From contig NZ_CAWNSW010000111.1 of the NCBI RefSeq assembly GCF_963877135.1, forward strand, positions 62,001 to 126,000: a DNA stretch of 64,000 bases. Direction: 5' to 3'. The position numbers were made by a program, and so were the translations under genes. Positions 44,290 to 53,342 of the stretch are shown here, piece after piece. Numbering within the stretch: the first letter of the stretch is position 1; each line of letters opens with the position of its first letter. The notes below the pieces were generated by a model. The model was given only the letters and a program-made list of their open reading frames with translations. It did no database searches and was not told the origin of the DNA. This DNA comes from Stenomitos frigidus_A. GTDB taxonomy: Bacteria > Cyanobacteriota > Cyanobacteriia > Leptolyngbyales > Leptolyngbyaceae.

Positions 44290-45393
44290 GTGACAACCAC
44301 CGTTTCGGAACGTTCCTTGTCATCCGGATCGACCTCGCTTCAAAACGCTTCTGACGCTCCGCGCTTGTGGCTCCCTGAGCGCGTTTTGTTCACGCCTTCA
44401 GCCTTGGAGTTGCCTTGGGGGCAGCAGATTCTGTCGCGTGTAGAGGCACTAAACTTGCCCGTTGAAACCTTGCCGCGCGATCGCCTGACGGGATTGCGGG
44501 GTGAAGATGACCGCGAGACCTACGCGATCGCCAAACGGACTCTTGCCGTTGTCGTTGCTCCACCTAGTCACTTTAAGCTCAGTCCCATTCCACCCTCCGC
44601 AGACTGGCAGTTTCATTTGGCGGAAGGCTGTCCGGCTCACTGTCAGTACTGCTATCTGGCAGGCAGTCTGCAAGGGCCACCGGTGATTCGGGCGTATGCC
44701 AATCTGCCGCAGATTTTAGAGAACCTGGCAGCGTATGAGCGTCCCGGTCAAATAACCTCTTACGAAGTCAGTTGCTACACCGATCCGCTCGGTATTGAGC
44801 ATTTGACGGGTAGCCTTGCCGAATGCATTCGCTACTTTGGTACGCGACCTGATGCTCATCTGCGTTGGGTGTCGAAATTTGATGGAGTCGATCGTCTGCT
44901 TGACCTACCGCACAATGGGCGCACACGCTGCCGGATGAGTGTAAATGCAGCTCCGATCGCTCAAAAGCTTGAGGGTGGCACAGCTTTTGTCGCTAAGCGT
45001 CTGCAGGCACTACGACAACTGGCCTTACCCCGATCTCAGGGTGGCGGTGGTTATCCGATTGGACTGGTGATTGCGCCGATTATGCCGATCGATGATTGGC
45101 AGATTCACTACAGCCAGTTGTTTGATGCCATTGAAGCGGCGATCGACTTCGATTGTGATTTCACCTTTGAACTTATTTCTCACCGCTTTACACCCGGCTC
45201 CAAGGATGCGCTGCTGAGTTGGTACCCCAACACAACCCTTGACCTGGACGAGTCTACCCGTAGCGTCAAACGCAACAAGTTTGGCGGCACGAAATATGTT
45301 TACGCTACCGAAACGATGAAGACCCTGCGTCGCTTTTTTGAGCAAGAAATTGCCCGACGCTTTCCGCAAGCAAGGGTACTTTACTGGACTTAA
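44290..45393 (+). CDS. Spore-photoproduct-lyase-like radical SAM protein
   Basis: A 367-residue protein from GTG 44290 (AGAGAAG lies 10 bases upstream; the frame extends to TTG 44236). The radical SAM cluster is CPAHCQYC, with the Cys residues spaced CxxxCxxC at 44629-44652. Further motifs LAEGCPAHCQYCYLAG, SCYTDPLGIEHLTGSL, RWVSKFDGVD and FELISHRFTPGSK match spore photoproduct lyase (SplB), which reverses the spore-type thymine dimer with SAM and a 4Fe-4S cluster. Cyanobacteria make no endospores, so the substrate here is unknown; a DNA or nucleotide lesion is the obvious guess. Confidence 0.88.
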   Translation: MTTTVSERSLSSGSTSLQNASDAPRLWLPERVLFTPSALELPWGQQILSRVEALNLPVETLPRDRLTGLRGEDDRETYAIAKRTLAVVVAPPSHFKLSPIPPSADWQFHLAEGCPAHCQYCYLAGSLQGPPVIRAYANLPQILENLAAYERPGQITSYEVSCYTDPLGIEHLTGSLAECIRYFGTRPDAHLRWVSKFDGVDRLLDLPHNGRTRCRMSVNAAPIAQKLEGGTAFVAKRLQALRQLALPRSQGGGGYPIGLVIAPIMPIDDWQIHYSQLFDAIEAAIDFDCDFTFELISHRFTPGSKDALLSWYPNTTLDLDESTRSVKRNKFGGTKYVYATETMKTLRRFFEQEIARRFPQARVLYWT

Positions 45394-45404
45394 AAGCTTT
45401 GGGC

Positions 45405-45494
45405 TGGCGATTAAAATCGCGCCTACAAGCACCAAGTCCGCCTGCGCGGACTAAGCTTTGCATGGGTTTTCGAGAACCCGTGTAGGCGGGTTTT
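45405..45494. repeat. Multi-hairpin intergenic repeat
   Basis: A structured element after the radical SAM gene. GCGATT-AA-AATCGC opens it; CGCCTACA (45420-45427) pairs with TGTAGGCG (45481-45488); inside lie AGTCCGC-CTGC-GCGGACT and GGGTT...AACCC. The final GGGTTTTGT could act as a terminator end. This arrangement is typical of a dispersed cyanobacterial repeat. Confidence 0.7.
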
Positions 45495-45663
45495 GTCTCT
45501 GTAGCTGCGGTTTCAACGCCCATCGGAAAGATTTGTCAGGCAGGCAGCTTAAAAGCTTTCCTCAAAATGCCTCAGATTTAGCCAGGTTACGACGGACGTA
45601 CTGATTGCCAAGCCATAATGGAAATACTATGAATGAATATGCTCCTGAAACCTGGAAGGTCGT

Positions 45664-45885
45664 ATGACTAAGCGATTGGATGTTGAAGCAGCGATTAAGC
45701 AATTACCAGAGCGTGAAGTCCGCGATCTTGCAAAGTGGCTGCAAGACTATCTGAATGAGATCTGGGATCGGCAAATTGAAGCCGATCTAGCATCGGGGAA
45801 ATTAGATCATTTAATGGCTCAAGCAGAAGCAGAGATTGCAGCAGAGAGCGTGAGGGATTTAGATGGAGTCCTTCGCAACGGCTGA
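45664..45885 (+). CDS. Putative antitoxin of a type II toxin-antitoxin pair
   Basis: A 73-residue acidic helical protein (MTKRLDVEAAIKQLPEREVRDLAKWLQDYLNE). The C-terminal half is rich in Glu, Ala and Asp, like the toxin-wrapping part of small antitoxins. Its 3' end overlaps the likely start of the RelE/ParE-like toxin gene by 23 bases, an arrangement typical of such pairs. It should bind and inhibit the toxin and repress the operon. Confidence 0.75.
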   Translation: MTKRLDVEAAIKQLPEREVRDLAKWLQDYLNEIWDRQIEADLASGKLDHLMAQAEAEIAAESVRDLDGVLRNG

Positions 45886-46121
45886 TTTCTGGAAGGCTTA
45901 TGCGGCACTGCCACCTGATCTATAAAGAGCAAGCGCAGAAAACGTACCAACTTTGGCAGGAAAATTCACTTCATCCTTCTCTGCATTTCAAGAAAGTCGG
46001 TAAGCATCTTTGGTCTGTTCGTGTCGGTGGTGTCTATCGAGCCTTAGCTTTGAAGAAAGGCGACGATTATTATTGGTTTTGGATTGGTGCTCACGATGAA
46101 TATGAGCGTTTTTTGCATTAG
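45863..46121 (+). pseudogene. Frameshifted RelE/ParE-family toxin
   Basis: The natural start is ATG 45863, which reads MESFATADFWKAYAALPPD and then meets a stop at 45923-45925. Skipping one base near 45920 restores the rest in the next frame: YKEQAQKTYQLWQEN, then KVGKHLWSVRVGGVYRALAL and WFWIGAHDEYERF, all classic for RelE/ParE-like toxins. The open frame from 45900 (73 codons) keeps the core but loses the first helix. The insertion seen here is either a real inactivating mutation or a sequencing error. Without it the gene would encode about 86 residues, a normal length. Confidence 0.8.
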
Positions 46122-46192
46122 TCTCTCTCATAGGGCATGTTACGCCGCACCAACACACCGAAGCTGATGGATTACCGACTTCTCCATCAGGT

Positions 46193-47251
46193 TTATTCCG
46201 AAAGTAGTTCGGAGTACACTGCCACTGTTTCAGCGTGAACTCGTGCTACTTTCAGCCAGTCTAGATTTCGGCGCGATCGCGCTTTCCACTCCTTCAACAA
46301 CTCAGAATCACGTAGTAAGGGGGCGATCGCGTCTGCCAATGCTGTGGGCTTGGCGGTTGCTACAAGGATACCTGCTTTGCCACCATCCAACGCTTCTGGA
46401 ATGCCGTCAACATTGCTTGCTACGATCGCGCAACCAGCTCCCCGCGCTTCTGATAGGACTAAACCAAACGGCTCCTGACGCGAGGCGAGGACGAAAATAT
46501 CGGTAGCGTGTAAGTAGCGCTGGGGTTCTGCCTGGTAGCCTTCAAAGTGAATGCGATTTGCAACGGCTGTAGCGTGTGCTTGCGCCTCAAATTCGGCGCG
46601 ATCGGGGCCATTGCCAATTAAATAGAGATGAGCGTCTGGGAACTCTGCTCCCAGACGCTCAAACGCCGTAATCAGGTCTGCAATGCCTTTGCGATGGTAC
46701 ATACCAGCCAGTGTGGCGATCGAGGGATGCTGAAGCGTGACAGGCGGCAATTCCGATAACCGTTCGCGCGGACTGCCCAACGTGCCGTTGCAGACCACTC
46801 GCAGTTTTGCTTGGGGGATGCCTCGCTGAGCCATCGAGTCTGCTACTGACTGACTGACGGCAAGTACGCGGTCGGCTAACCCCATTAAAATGGCGCTGCG
46901 CTGGAATTCGTTGTGGACAGTAGACACCAGTCTGTAGGGTGACTGTCCTCGGAGTGTCCATGCGATTACGATGCCCGTCATCATGTGAGCGTGAACAACG
47001 TCTGGCTGCATGGTTTTCACTAGCGTCCGATACAGCCCAGCCGCCCGCAGCAGATTCAGTGGTTGACGGCGTTGATCGAGCGGCACGTGGGTCACTCCGT
47101 AGCGGCCTAAGAGGCGATCATAGCTCCCTCCCGCAGACGCGACGACCACCTTATGACCAGCTTCTGCCTGCAGGCATGCTAAATCGACTGCCGCATTAAC
47201 GATGCCGTTGCCAATTTCCTGAATGTGGTTGAGGAGGTGCAAAATTCGCAT
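46193..47251 (-). CDS. Glycosyltransferase family 4
   Basis: A 352-residue GT-B fold enzyme that transfers a sugar from an activated donor to a lipid-linked or polymer acceptor at the cytoplasmic face of the inner membrane. Features: N-terminal LHLLNHIQEIGNGIVNAAVDLA, and the donor-binding EX7E motif EPFGLVLSE followed by GIPEALDGGKAG. The sugar is unknown. It begins five bases after the fused acyltransferase-GT gene and is the last gene of the polysaccharide operon. Confidence 0.93.
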   Translation of the reverse strand: MRILHLLNHIQEIGNGIVNAAVDLACLQAEAGHKVVVASAGGSYDRLLGRYGVTHVPLDQRRQPLNLLRAAGLYRTLVKTMQPDVVHAHMMTGIVIAWTLRGQSPYRLVSTVHNEFQRSAILMGLADRVLAVSQSVADSMAQRGIPQAKLRVVCNGTLGSPRERLSELPPVTLQHPSIATLAGMYHRKGIADLITAFERLGAEFPDAHLYLIGNGPDRAEFEAQAHATAVANRIHFEGYQAEPQRYLHATDIFVLASRQEPFGLVLSEARGAGCAIVASNVDGIPEALDGGKAGILVATAKPTALADAIAPLLRDSELLKEWKARSRRNLDWLKVARVHAETVAVYSELLSE

Positions 47252-47256
47252 GTTGC

Positions 47257-50200
47257 TTAACTGACCTGAAGAGCCTTCTGGTGTGTTAGTTGCGACAGCA
47301 CATGGATGTACTGATCGGTAACGCGATCGACTGAAAATTCCTGGGCACGTTGGCGGAGCACATCAGCGGCGATCGGCGCTTGCAAGGTAGCTAGGATACC
47401 CTCTGCCAGCGCTGCCGGATCGTTTACGGGAACCAGCTTGCCATACTTGCCACCCTCCAAAATTTCGGCGGGTCCACTGGGGCAATCGGTGGAGACGATC
47501 GCGGTGCCTGCTGCCATCGCTTCGGCGACGACATTGCCAAAGCCTTCAAAAATTGAGGACAGTGCAAAAACGCTGGCATGAGCCATGTAGGCATAGGGAT
47601 TTTCGGCAAAGCCCGGTAGCGCTACGTCGTCTTGCAAGCCCAGTGCACGGATCTGTGCCTCCAGCTTTGCCCGATCTTCGCCTTCGCCTAAAATCATCAG
47701 CCGTGCCGATCGCTGTTTGCGCACGATCGCAAACGCCTCTACCAGAGTGGGAAAGTCTTTCTGACTGACCAAACGACCGACACCCAGAATGACGGGTGGT
47801 TCTCCTGTTGCGAACCAGGGATGGTCAACGGGCTGCTGCATTTTTGCAAGCACCGCAGGCGTGACGACCGGGTTATAAATCACTCGAATGGTGTCTGATG
47901 AGATTCCTGTTAACCGAGCAACATCCTCTGCAACACCTTTGGATGCCGCCACGATCGCATCTGCCCACGGGTAAAATAAGCGCACCAATTTGGGTCTGAT
48001 CCGGCCGATCGTGTTGGGTTGATGATCACGAAACTGCTGCGACAGATTCGTTTGCACACACATCACAACTCGAGTGGGTACGCCAGCTAATCGTTGTGCC
48101 CAGGTTGCAGAACTGAGAATATCCAGGGCCGAAAAGAGTACGGACGGTTGTTCCTGTTGTAAGTAGCGACGCAGTGCCAGTGTTTTCGATACCAGCAGTG
48201 GCGATCGTGCCTTCAAGTCCACAATCCGAATCGAGGACGGCACGGTGTCTAGATAGGCTCCTTTGGTCTCTGCCAGTACCAGGTCAATTTTGAAGCCACG
48301 TCCTGCCAAACCTTCTGCAAGATGAAGCATCGCTCGTTCGGCACCACCGCCTTCGAGGGCGGGAAGGAAAACGCTGAGGAAGGGCGTAGAGGGAGAAAAG
48401 GGCATAGGGTGAGAGGGGGAGGGGGGGAGGGGAGATGGCGATGGAGGGGAATTTTTGAATGTTGTATAGCCTTTGGCATTCCAGAAACGCGAAGCGTCTC
48501 CAAAGGAGATTTGCCTTAATTCTGACCGCTGACTGCTGACTACCGCTTGCAACAATTGATCGATCTGTTGCCAAATGTGATTGATGTCAAAGCGTTGCGT
48601 GGCCTCGACTTGGGCAGCTTGGGCAATTGTGTGAACGGGCTCTGGATGATCGCGGCAGTGGGCGATCGCGGCGGCTAGTGCCTGTACATCGCCTGGTGGC
48701 ACTAACCAACCAGTGACGCCTGACTCGACTAATTCCACAGCGCCGCCAGAGGCAGAAGCGATGACAGGTCGCCCACAGAGCATGGCTTCGGCAATGACAC
48801 GCCCAAAGGGCTCGGGTGCTGTAGAGGTGTGAGCCACCACATTACACGCCTGCATTAACGGTACGACATCAGAGCGGAAGCCTAAGAAACGCACTCGGTC
48901 TTGTAGCCCTAACGCGTCTACTTGTGCCTTAAGTGTCTGCACATAGTCCTGTTCACCAAAAAGCGCATCACCAACAAAGAGAGCGACAACATCGGCAGGG
49001 CAGTGAGGCAACGCTTCAAGCAAAATATGCTGTCCTTTCCAGGGAGACAGACGGCTAAAATGCCCTACCACAAAGCGATCGTCTAGCCCAAGCTGTTGCT
49101 TTAACTGGGTTGTCATCCCACTTGCTTGCTTGTATGTGGCTAATTCAAAACCGTTGTAAACCACAGCCGCTAAATCTGCCCGTCCACCCGCGTCAATAAA
49201 TGCATCCCGGCTAGCCTCTGAGGTGGCGATCACTTGACTGGCAAAGCGATTGGCTAAGGTGACAGCAAGACGGCGATTCGTCGGGCTAAAGTGATCGTCG
49301 GAAAGAATGTCGTGCAAATGGAACACCAGCGGACGGCGACTGAACAGGCTTGCCAGTACACCGACCACCAATGCCTTTTGAGTGTTGGCATAAATCAGAT
49401 CGTAGCGACGGCTGAGACGCGCTACTTTCATCGCTATTGGTAGCAGTTGCCCGAGGCTTTGCAATCCCTGCACTAAACCGCTGTCTTTCCGCACCTGAAT
49501 GGGTTCTGTTTCCAAGACCTTGACTGGTACTCCATGTTTGCTCAACGCCGCTTCAAACGGACCATTGGTGAAGAGACAAACCAGGCATCGATCGCGATAC
49601 GGCTGCACAATATCCAAGAGACACAATTCCGCACCTGCCAGTGCACCACTTTGGTCAAGAAAAAGAATCTTCATTGCCGTTGTTGGAGACGCTGGATCGA
49701 GAGGCTGTGTTGCGCTTGCTTTGGGGCTCATGATTATTTGTCTTAGACCATTGACCATTGGCATTTCAATCCATAAATAGGTGAGATACCCTGTGACGAG
49801 TGTGGTTGTCAGCAACAAACCAGCAGTAACTGGATAACCAATACGGTCAAGCAGATGGGTTGTGACGATCAGCTTCAACAGTACCGAGAGACAGAGATAG
49901 TGTGTCAAATAAACCGAATAAGAAGCATCACCCAAAGACGTAAATAGTCGTGCTAGCAATGTCGTTGTTTGGCGGCGCGATCGTTGCAAGTCGAAGGCCG
50001 CTGCACCAAAGACGATCAGCGTTGACGGTATGCCATAAGCAAGAACGGGATTCAGAATGAGCGATCGCTCCGCTTGAGCAAAACCAAAGAGGAGAAAGCA
50101 TGACGTACCTAACAGTAAGAAAAAGGTACTCTTTAGCTTCAAACGGTTCAGTAGCACCAGGCAAGCCGCTAAACAGCCCAGCAGAAACTCAAGATTGTGA

Positions 50201-50892
50201 GCGTTAAACAGAAACTGCAGCAGAAAGTGCTTCTCTGGGTTGATACTACCTGAAAGACTGTCTAAGAAGAGAACAACTGTACCGAAGAGCCATCCCAATA
50301 GCAAATAACGAAATCGTTTGAGCGGTAGTACGATGGCGAGTGCAAAGACGACATAAAAAAGCATTTCATGGGTCAATGACCAGCCCACAATTAAGATAGG
50401 AAGATGCGGCTGGGGCACTAACAATAACGATTGAACAATGACCGCTAAATCACGTTCATGGCCGTAGCCCACTTGAGGCGCTAAGAAGTAGATGGGCAGT
50501 ATGGCTAAGGTGATCAGCCAATAGAGCGGATAAATCCGAATGAGTCGTTTGAGAATAAACGGTTTGAGTCGATTGCGCTGACCAATATCGGCTTGATGAA
50601 CGAAGAAAATAATAAAGCCACTGAGTACAAAGAAAAAATCGACTCCAGCACCACCAAAGGTGAACAAGTTACCTAAAAACGGCTGACCCAGCTTTTCTTG
50701 GCTCAGTTGAGTGATGTGGAACAGCAGCACCAGCAAAGCGGCAACGCCCCGACAGATCTGAATGCCTTCTAAGCGAGGTTTTACCGCTTTTTGCAACGCG
50801 ATCGAGGCTGCTGTAGAACCCACTGCTCCTATCTGATCGGTCACAGCAGTGCTGTCAGCGACGGGTAGATCCTTCCCACTTGATGCCCTCAT
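47257..50892 (-). CDS. Three-domain fusion: acyltransferase 3 - GT4 - GT4
   Basis: A 1211-residue protein from ATG 50892, whose ATGA overlaps the stop of the upstream ligase gene (the frame extends to 50970). Residues 35-390 are an acyltransferase-3 (OafA-like) membrane domain with GICRGVAALLVLLFH-type start and about ten helices. A GT4 domain follows from Met at 49674 (KILFLDQSGALAGAELCLL; EPFGRVIAE). A second GT4 domain starts at Met 48405 (SVFLPALEGGGAERAMLHLAEGL; EGFGNVVAE). The second linker (about 48400-48540) is rich in Pro and Ser and is encoded by sequence resembling intergenic repeats. Three separate ancestral genes are likely; the whole reads open without a frameshift. Confidence 0.88.
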   Translation of the reverse strand: MRASSGKDLPVADSTAVTDQIGAVGSTAASIALQKAVKPRLEGIQICRGVAALLVLLFHITQLSQEKLGQPFLGNLFTFGGAGVDFFFVLSGFIIFFVHQADIGQRNRLKPFILKRLIRIYPLYWLITLAILPIYFLAPQVGYGHERDLAVIVQSLLLVPQPHLPILIVGWSLTHEMLFYVVFALAIVLPLKRFRYLLLGWLFGTVVLFLDSLSGSINPEKHFLLQFLFNAHNLEFLLGCLAACLVLLNRLKLKSTFFLLLGTSCFLLFGFAQAERSLILNPVLAYGIPSTLIVFGAAAFDLQRSRRQTTTLLARLFTSLGDASYSVYLTHYLCLSVLLKLIVTTHLLDRIGYPVTAGLLLTTTLVTGYLTYLWIEMPMVNGLRQIIMSPKASATQPLDPASPTTAMKILFLDQSGALAGAELCLLDIVQPYRDRCLVCLFTNGPFEAALSKHGVPVKVLETEPIQVRKDSGLVQGLQSLGQLLPIAMKVARLSRRYDLIYANTQKALVVGVLASLFSRRPLVFHLHDILSDDHFSPTNRRLAVTLANRFASQVIATSEASRDAFIDAGGRADLAAVVYNGFELATYKQASGMTTQLKQQLGLDDRFVVGHFSRLSPWKGQHILLEALPHCPADVVALFVGDALFGEQDYVQTLKAQVDALGLQDRVRFLGFRSDVVPLMQACNVVAHTSTAPEPFGRVIAEAMLCGRPVIASASGGAVELVESGVTGWLVPPGDVQALAAAIAHCRDHPEPVHTIAQAAQVEATQRFDINHIWQQIDQLLQAVVSSQRSELRQISFGDASRFWNAKGYTTFKNSPPSPSPLPPSPSHPMPFSPSTPFLSVFLPALEGGGAERAMLHLAEGLAGRGFKIDLVLAETKGAYLDTVPSSIRIVDLKARSPLLVSKTLALRRYLQQEQPSVLFSALDILSSATWAQRLAGVPTRVVMCVQTNLSQQFRDHQPNTIGRIRPKLVRLFYPWADAIVAASKGVAEDVARLTGISSDTIRVIYNPVVTPAVLAKMQQPVDHPWFATGEPPVILGVGRLVSQKDFPTLVEAFAIVRKQRSARLMILGEGEDRAKLEAQIRALGLQDDVALPGFAENPYAYMAHASVFALSSIFEGFGNVVAEAMAAGTAIVSTDCPSGPAEILEGGKYGKLVPVNDPAALAEGILATLQAPIAADVLRQRAQEFSVDRVTDQYIHVLSQLTHQKALQVS

Positions 50893-52304
50893 TCGCTTCC
50901 TACCTCCGACAGCAGCTGTTGCTGACGATAGAAGCGTTGAGCTGCCAGTGCGATACCTGCAAAACTCCACATCACGACGCCCGATAACGCCAGCGTCGAA
51001 CTGCCCAAGCCGATTTGGGCAAACACACCCAGGCTGATGGCACGTGACGCGCTGACAAAGGGGTCAGATCGCCCCTCTGTTCCCCGAAACAGGCTAAAAA
51101 ACAGCAGAATCATGCCGCCCAGATAGGGGATAGTCCCGAACCAACCCAGGTTAAACAGCATTGACAGAATGCCGCTATCATTGCTGCCCAGGCTATCGTT
51201 CGCCAGCACAAAGCCCAGCCCGTTGCCTGGAATTTCTGCCAGCGCATCACCCAAAATCTGACCGTATCCTTCCAGGCGCTGGTTGTAGCTCACGTCGTTC
51301 TGCGTATTCGAGAAGGTTTGCAGCCGCGCCGCGATCGCCCCTGAAAATGGCTGCATATTCACGAGCGGAATCACACAGATTGCCATCACCAAAATCGTCA
51401 CAATCAATCGCATCTGCAGTCGTGGCTTGAGCGATGGAATGTACATCACCACGCCCACCACCCACCCCAACCAGGACGATCGCACCAGCGAGAGCAAAAA
51501 CGATAGATAACCGACGCCGACTGCCGCAAACCGCAACATACTCTGACTGCTAAACAGCAACAGGAGTCCCGCCATCATCACGGTGGCAAACGGCCCCGGC
51601 GAATTCATGGTGCTGAAGACGCGCATTCCCAAGGGCTCTGGCGTACCAAACGCGATCGACTTTGAATTAATCAACCAAAAGCGATCCCATTCTGGTGCGA
51701 TGAGATATTGCAGTACCCCGTATGCTCCTGATACCAGCACGCCCCACAAAAACACACGCTCTAAATTCTGGCGATAGGCCGGGTAGCTCCGCCAGTTAAC
51801 GAACAAATGAAAGCCAAACAGAATAGGCGCTAACCAGTTCAGCAGCGGCACCACAACTGCCGTCGGTGGGTACTTAATGAGACCGACCAACATGCCATAG
51901 AGAACTCCCCCCGCCGATAAAATAAACGGCAACCCATCCTGTCTCAGGTAACGGGGAAAATGCTGCACAAAGGTCAACCCCGTCAGCATCATCACCAGAA
52001 ACGGTGCCAGCAACACAGGGCTTGGATCAACCCAACCACTCTGAAAGTCGATCAAGCGCCTGACAAACGGAGTCAAGAACGCGAGCCACCAGGCAAAGCC
52101 CAGATAGAGCACTGGATAGCGCCGAAACAGAAAAAGCCCAACTGCCAGCGCCCCAGCAGGATAGGCCAACCGCAGCAACCCACCCGCATGCGCCAGGATG
52201 CAGAGCAATGAGAAGAACACCAATCCTAACATGGCAGTCCACGCCAGCGTTGGCTGTAAACCAAACTGGGGGCGACGACTGGGAGTGGCGACATCGGTTT
52301 GCAT
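50889..52304 (-). CDS. O-antigen ligase/polymerase-like membrane protein
   Basis: A 471-residue protein with about 11 predicted membrane helices and a large periplasmic loop near the C-terminal third (VSYNQRLEGYGQILGDALAEIPGNGLGF), the pattern of the Wzy/WaaL family. It polymerises or ligates lipid-linked oligosaccharide on the periplasmic side. RSSWLGWVVGV is the Arg-containing segment often seen before the loop. It overlaps the fusion gene by four bases. Wzy and WaaL cannot be separated by sequence alone. Confidence 0.88.
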   Translation of the reverse strand: MQTDVATPSRRPQFGLQPTLAWTAMLGLVFFSLLCILAHAGGLLRLAYPAGALAVGLFLFRRYPVLYLGFAWWLAFLTPFVRRLIDFQSGWVDPSPVLLAPFLVMMLTGLTFVQHFPRYLRQDGLPFILSAGGVLYGMLVGLIKYPPTAVVVPLLNWLAPILFGFHLFVNWRSYPAYRQNLERVFLWGVLVSGAYGVLQYLIAPEWDRFWLINSKSIAFGTPEPLGMRVFSTMNSPGPFATVMMAGLLLLFSSQSMLRFAAVGVGYLSFLLSLVRSSWLGWVVGVVMYIPSLKPRLQMRLIVTILVMAICVIPLVNMQPFSGAIAARLQTFSNTQNDVSYNQRLEGYGQILGDALAEIPGNGLGFVLANDSLGSNDSGILSMLFNLGWFGTIPYLGGMILLFFSLFRGTEGRSDPFVSASRAISLGVFAQIGLGSSTLALSGVVMWSFAGIALAAQRFYRQQQLLSEVGSE

Positions 52305-52388
52305 CGGGAAAAGTTGAAGGGGACAGGCTAAAGGCTAAAGGAGTTTTTAGTTTTTAGAAGAAAGCTGACTGCTGACCGCTCAATTAAT

Positions 52389-52440
52389 TCAAAACTCATA
52401 ATTCAAAACTCAAAACTCAAAATTGATCATTCAAAACTCA
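52389..52440. repeat. Heptamer short tandem repeats TCAAAAC
   Basis: Units of TCAAAAC/T occur at 52389, 52403, 52410, 52417 and 52431, some directly in tandem. Heptameric repeats of this type are common between cyanobacterial genes. It lies between the ligase and the GT2 gene. Confidence 0.8.
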
Positions 52441-53253
52441 TTTCCTGCCTTGTCGCCTCGCTTTCCAATCAATTTCGTACAGCTTGGCTTCCTTCAAAAA
52501 GATATAAAAACTCCACAATCCAGAGAGGGTAAAACCCGCCATGCCCTGACGAAACATGCCGTACCAGAGGTACTGCTGTACAAATTTAGCCAAGGGTTTG
52601 AGCACCAGGCGGAGCAGGCTAAAGCGTGTGCCGGTACGGTGAGCCTGCTGGGCATCCAAGTCGGTGTAGCGATTGAAGCGAATCACTAAATCGCTGATGT
52701 CGCGGAACCCGTAATGCCAGATCACGCCTGGCAGTTTCACCACGGGAGCATCTTTGATATCGGGGCCTTCATGCACCAGCACGTCTTTAATGCGAAACAC
52801 GGTTTTGTTGTAAAGACGTGTGTGGTACTCCGGTCGTGTGTCGAGCCAGGTGTCCCAAAAGTCGCCGATGCGAACAGCAGAGAAGGCGTTGGCTGTGATC
52901 GTGGGTGCCTGCTTCCATTCCAGCAATGCATTTGACAGACGATTGTCAATCACCTCATCCGCATCAATGAAGAAAATCCAATCGTGCTGTGCCTTGTCAG
53001 CACCAAAATTACGCTGATTGGAGTAGCCCGACCAGGGATTGTGATAAACCTGACAGCCGAGATCGTGAGCGATCTGAACAGTGGCATCCTCGCTACCACT
53101 GTCTACAACCACAATTTCATCAGCAAACGGTTTGCACGATCGAATGGCGTTGGCGATACATTCCTCTTCGTTCTGCGCAATGATGACGATCGACAACTGT
53201 CTTAACGGTATTGCGTTCACTGATTTAGATGGTGATGCTTGGCTCACTTGCAT
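52438..53253 (-). CDS. Glycosyltransferase family 2 (WaaE/KdtX-like)
   Basis: A 271-residue GT-A fold enzyme. Visible are SIVIIAQNEEECIANAIRSC, DEIVVVDSGSEDAT, the GYSNQRNFG segment and the metal-binding FFIDADEVID motif (DAD). These match the WaaE/KdtX-type subgroup, which adds a beta-linked hexose to heptose or Kdo of the lipopolysaccharide core. The actual acceptor here is unknown. It lies 133 bases upstream of the ligase gene on the same strand. Confidence 0.92.
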   Translation of the reverse strand: MQVSQASPSKSVNAIPLRQLSIVIIAQNEEECIANAIRSCKPFADEIVVVDSGSEDATVQIAHDLGCQVYHNPWSGYSNQRNFGADKAQHDWIFFIDADEVIDNRLSNALLEWKQAPTITANAFSAVRIGDFWDTWLDTRPEYHTRLYNKTVFRIKDVLVHEGPDIKDAPVVKLPGVIWHYGFRDISDLVIRFNRYTDLDAQQAHRTGTRFSLLRLVLKPLAKFVQQYLWYGMFRQGMAGFTLSGLWSFYIFLKEAKLYEIDWKARRQGRK

Positions 53254-53342
53254 AACGACCTACTGATAGAAAGAAGAATCAAAAAGAATGTTGTTTACGA
53301 GGCAGAGTTTTGATTGAAGAAACGTGTCTAAGTCAATAGGGT

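Noticed and set aside
44166..44354. 62-codon frame overlapping the start of the radical SAM gene
   Set aside because: Different frame, no homology-like pattern, and it overlaps the better-supported gene.
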